From Bacilli bacterium (GTDB taxonomy: Bacteria > Bacillota_I > Bacilli_A > RF39 > UBA660), in NCBI GenBank assembly GCA_017460245.1, contig JAFUBK010000032.1:1-6436 (forward strand): a DNA stretch of 6,436 nucleotides, written 5' to 3'. The notes beneath the pieces were generated by a model, which was not told the DNA's origin, made no database searches, and was given only the letters and a program-made list of their open reading frames with translations. The position numbers and the translations under genes are program-made. Numbering within the stretch: the first letter of the stretch is position 1; the number at the start of each line of letters is the position of its first letter. Positions 6,430 to 6,436 of this stretch are shown in pieces.

Positions 6430-6436
6430 TTTTTAT

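Noticed and set aside
6411..6436. AT palindrome and T run at the right end as a terminator
   Set aside because: ATAAATTTAT is a loopless AT palindrome with no G-C pair, and the window ends before any hairpin can be judged.

Overview
This is an AT-rich window (roughly 30% GC by eye) with five genes, all on the + strand and tightly packed. The composition, the Shine-Dalgarno sites and the protein families point to a low-GC Gram-positive bacterium. An uncultured gut-type Bacillota (Bacilli or Clostridia) is my guess, but the window holds no phylogenetic marker that would settle it.

Layout. Positions 37-648 encode QueH, the last enzyme of queuosine tRNA modification. Four bases later, 653-1810 encodes a membrane-anchored polysaccharide deacetylase with two Ig-like modules in front of a complete catalytic domain. 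This pair ends at a hairpin terminator overlapping the deacetylase stop codon. A second, weaker hairpin and a near-consensus sigma-A promoter follow. The next unit is a heterodimeric ABC exporter of the LmrCD / TM287-TM288 type: subunit 1 at 1910-4114 and subunit 2 at 4114-5913, the two overlapping by one base. It ends at a hairpin that includes the stop codon. A GNAT acetyltransferase (5965-6429) with its own possible promoter fills the right end. The longest gap between genes is 99 bases (1811-1909), and no stretch over 300 bases lacks a gene once subunit 2 is given its full length.

How the genes work together. The two ABC half-transporters are clear partners. Subunit 1 carries a degenerate Walker B (Asp for Glu) and a Gln in place of the H-loop His, while subunit 2 has a canonical Walker B and H-loop but an altered signature motif. 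This is the complementary asymmetry expected of a heterodimer with one active and one degenerate ATP site. Substrate is not predictable; multidrug or lipid-like export is typical of the family. QueH and the deacetylase look translationally coupled but share no obvious pathway. The GNAT is probably independent.

The most notable point is that subunit 2 has an in-frame TGA at codon 18 (4165-4167). A perfect Shine-Dalgarno at 4101-4106 and the ATG at 4114 open a frame that continues past the TGA, encoding the two expected first membrane helices with no other stop. An annotation beginning at the next in-frame ATG (4429) would lose both helices. Nonsense mutation, sequencing or assembly error, UGA readthrough and codon reassignment are all possible. 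The window argues against wholesale reassignment: every visible Trp codon is TGG and queH itself ends in TGA. I found no mobile element, CRISPR array, RNA gene or clear novel system.
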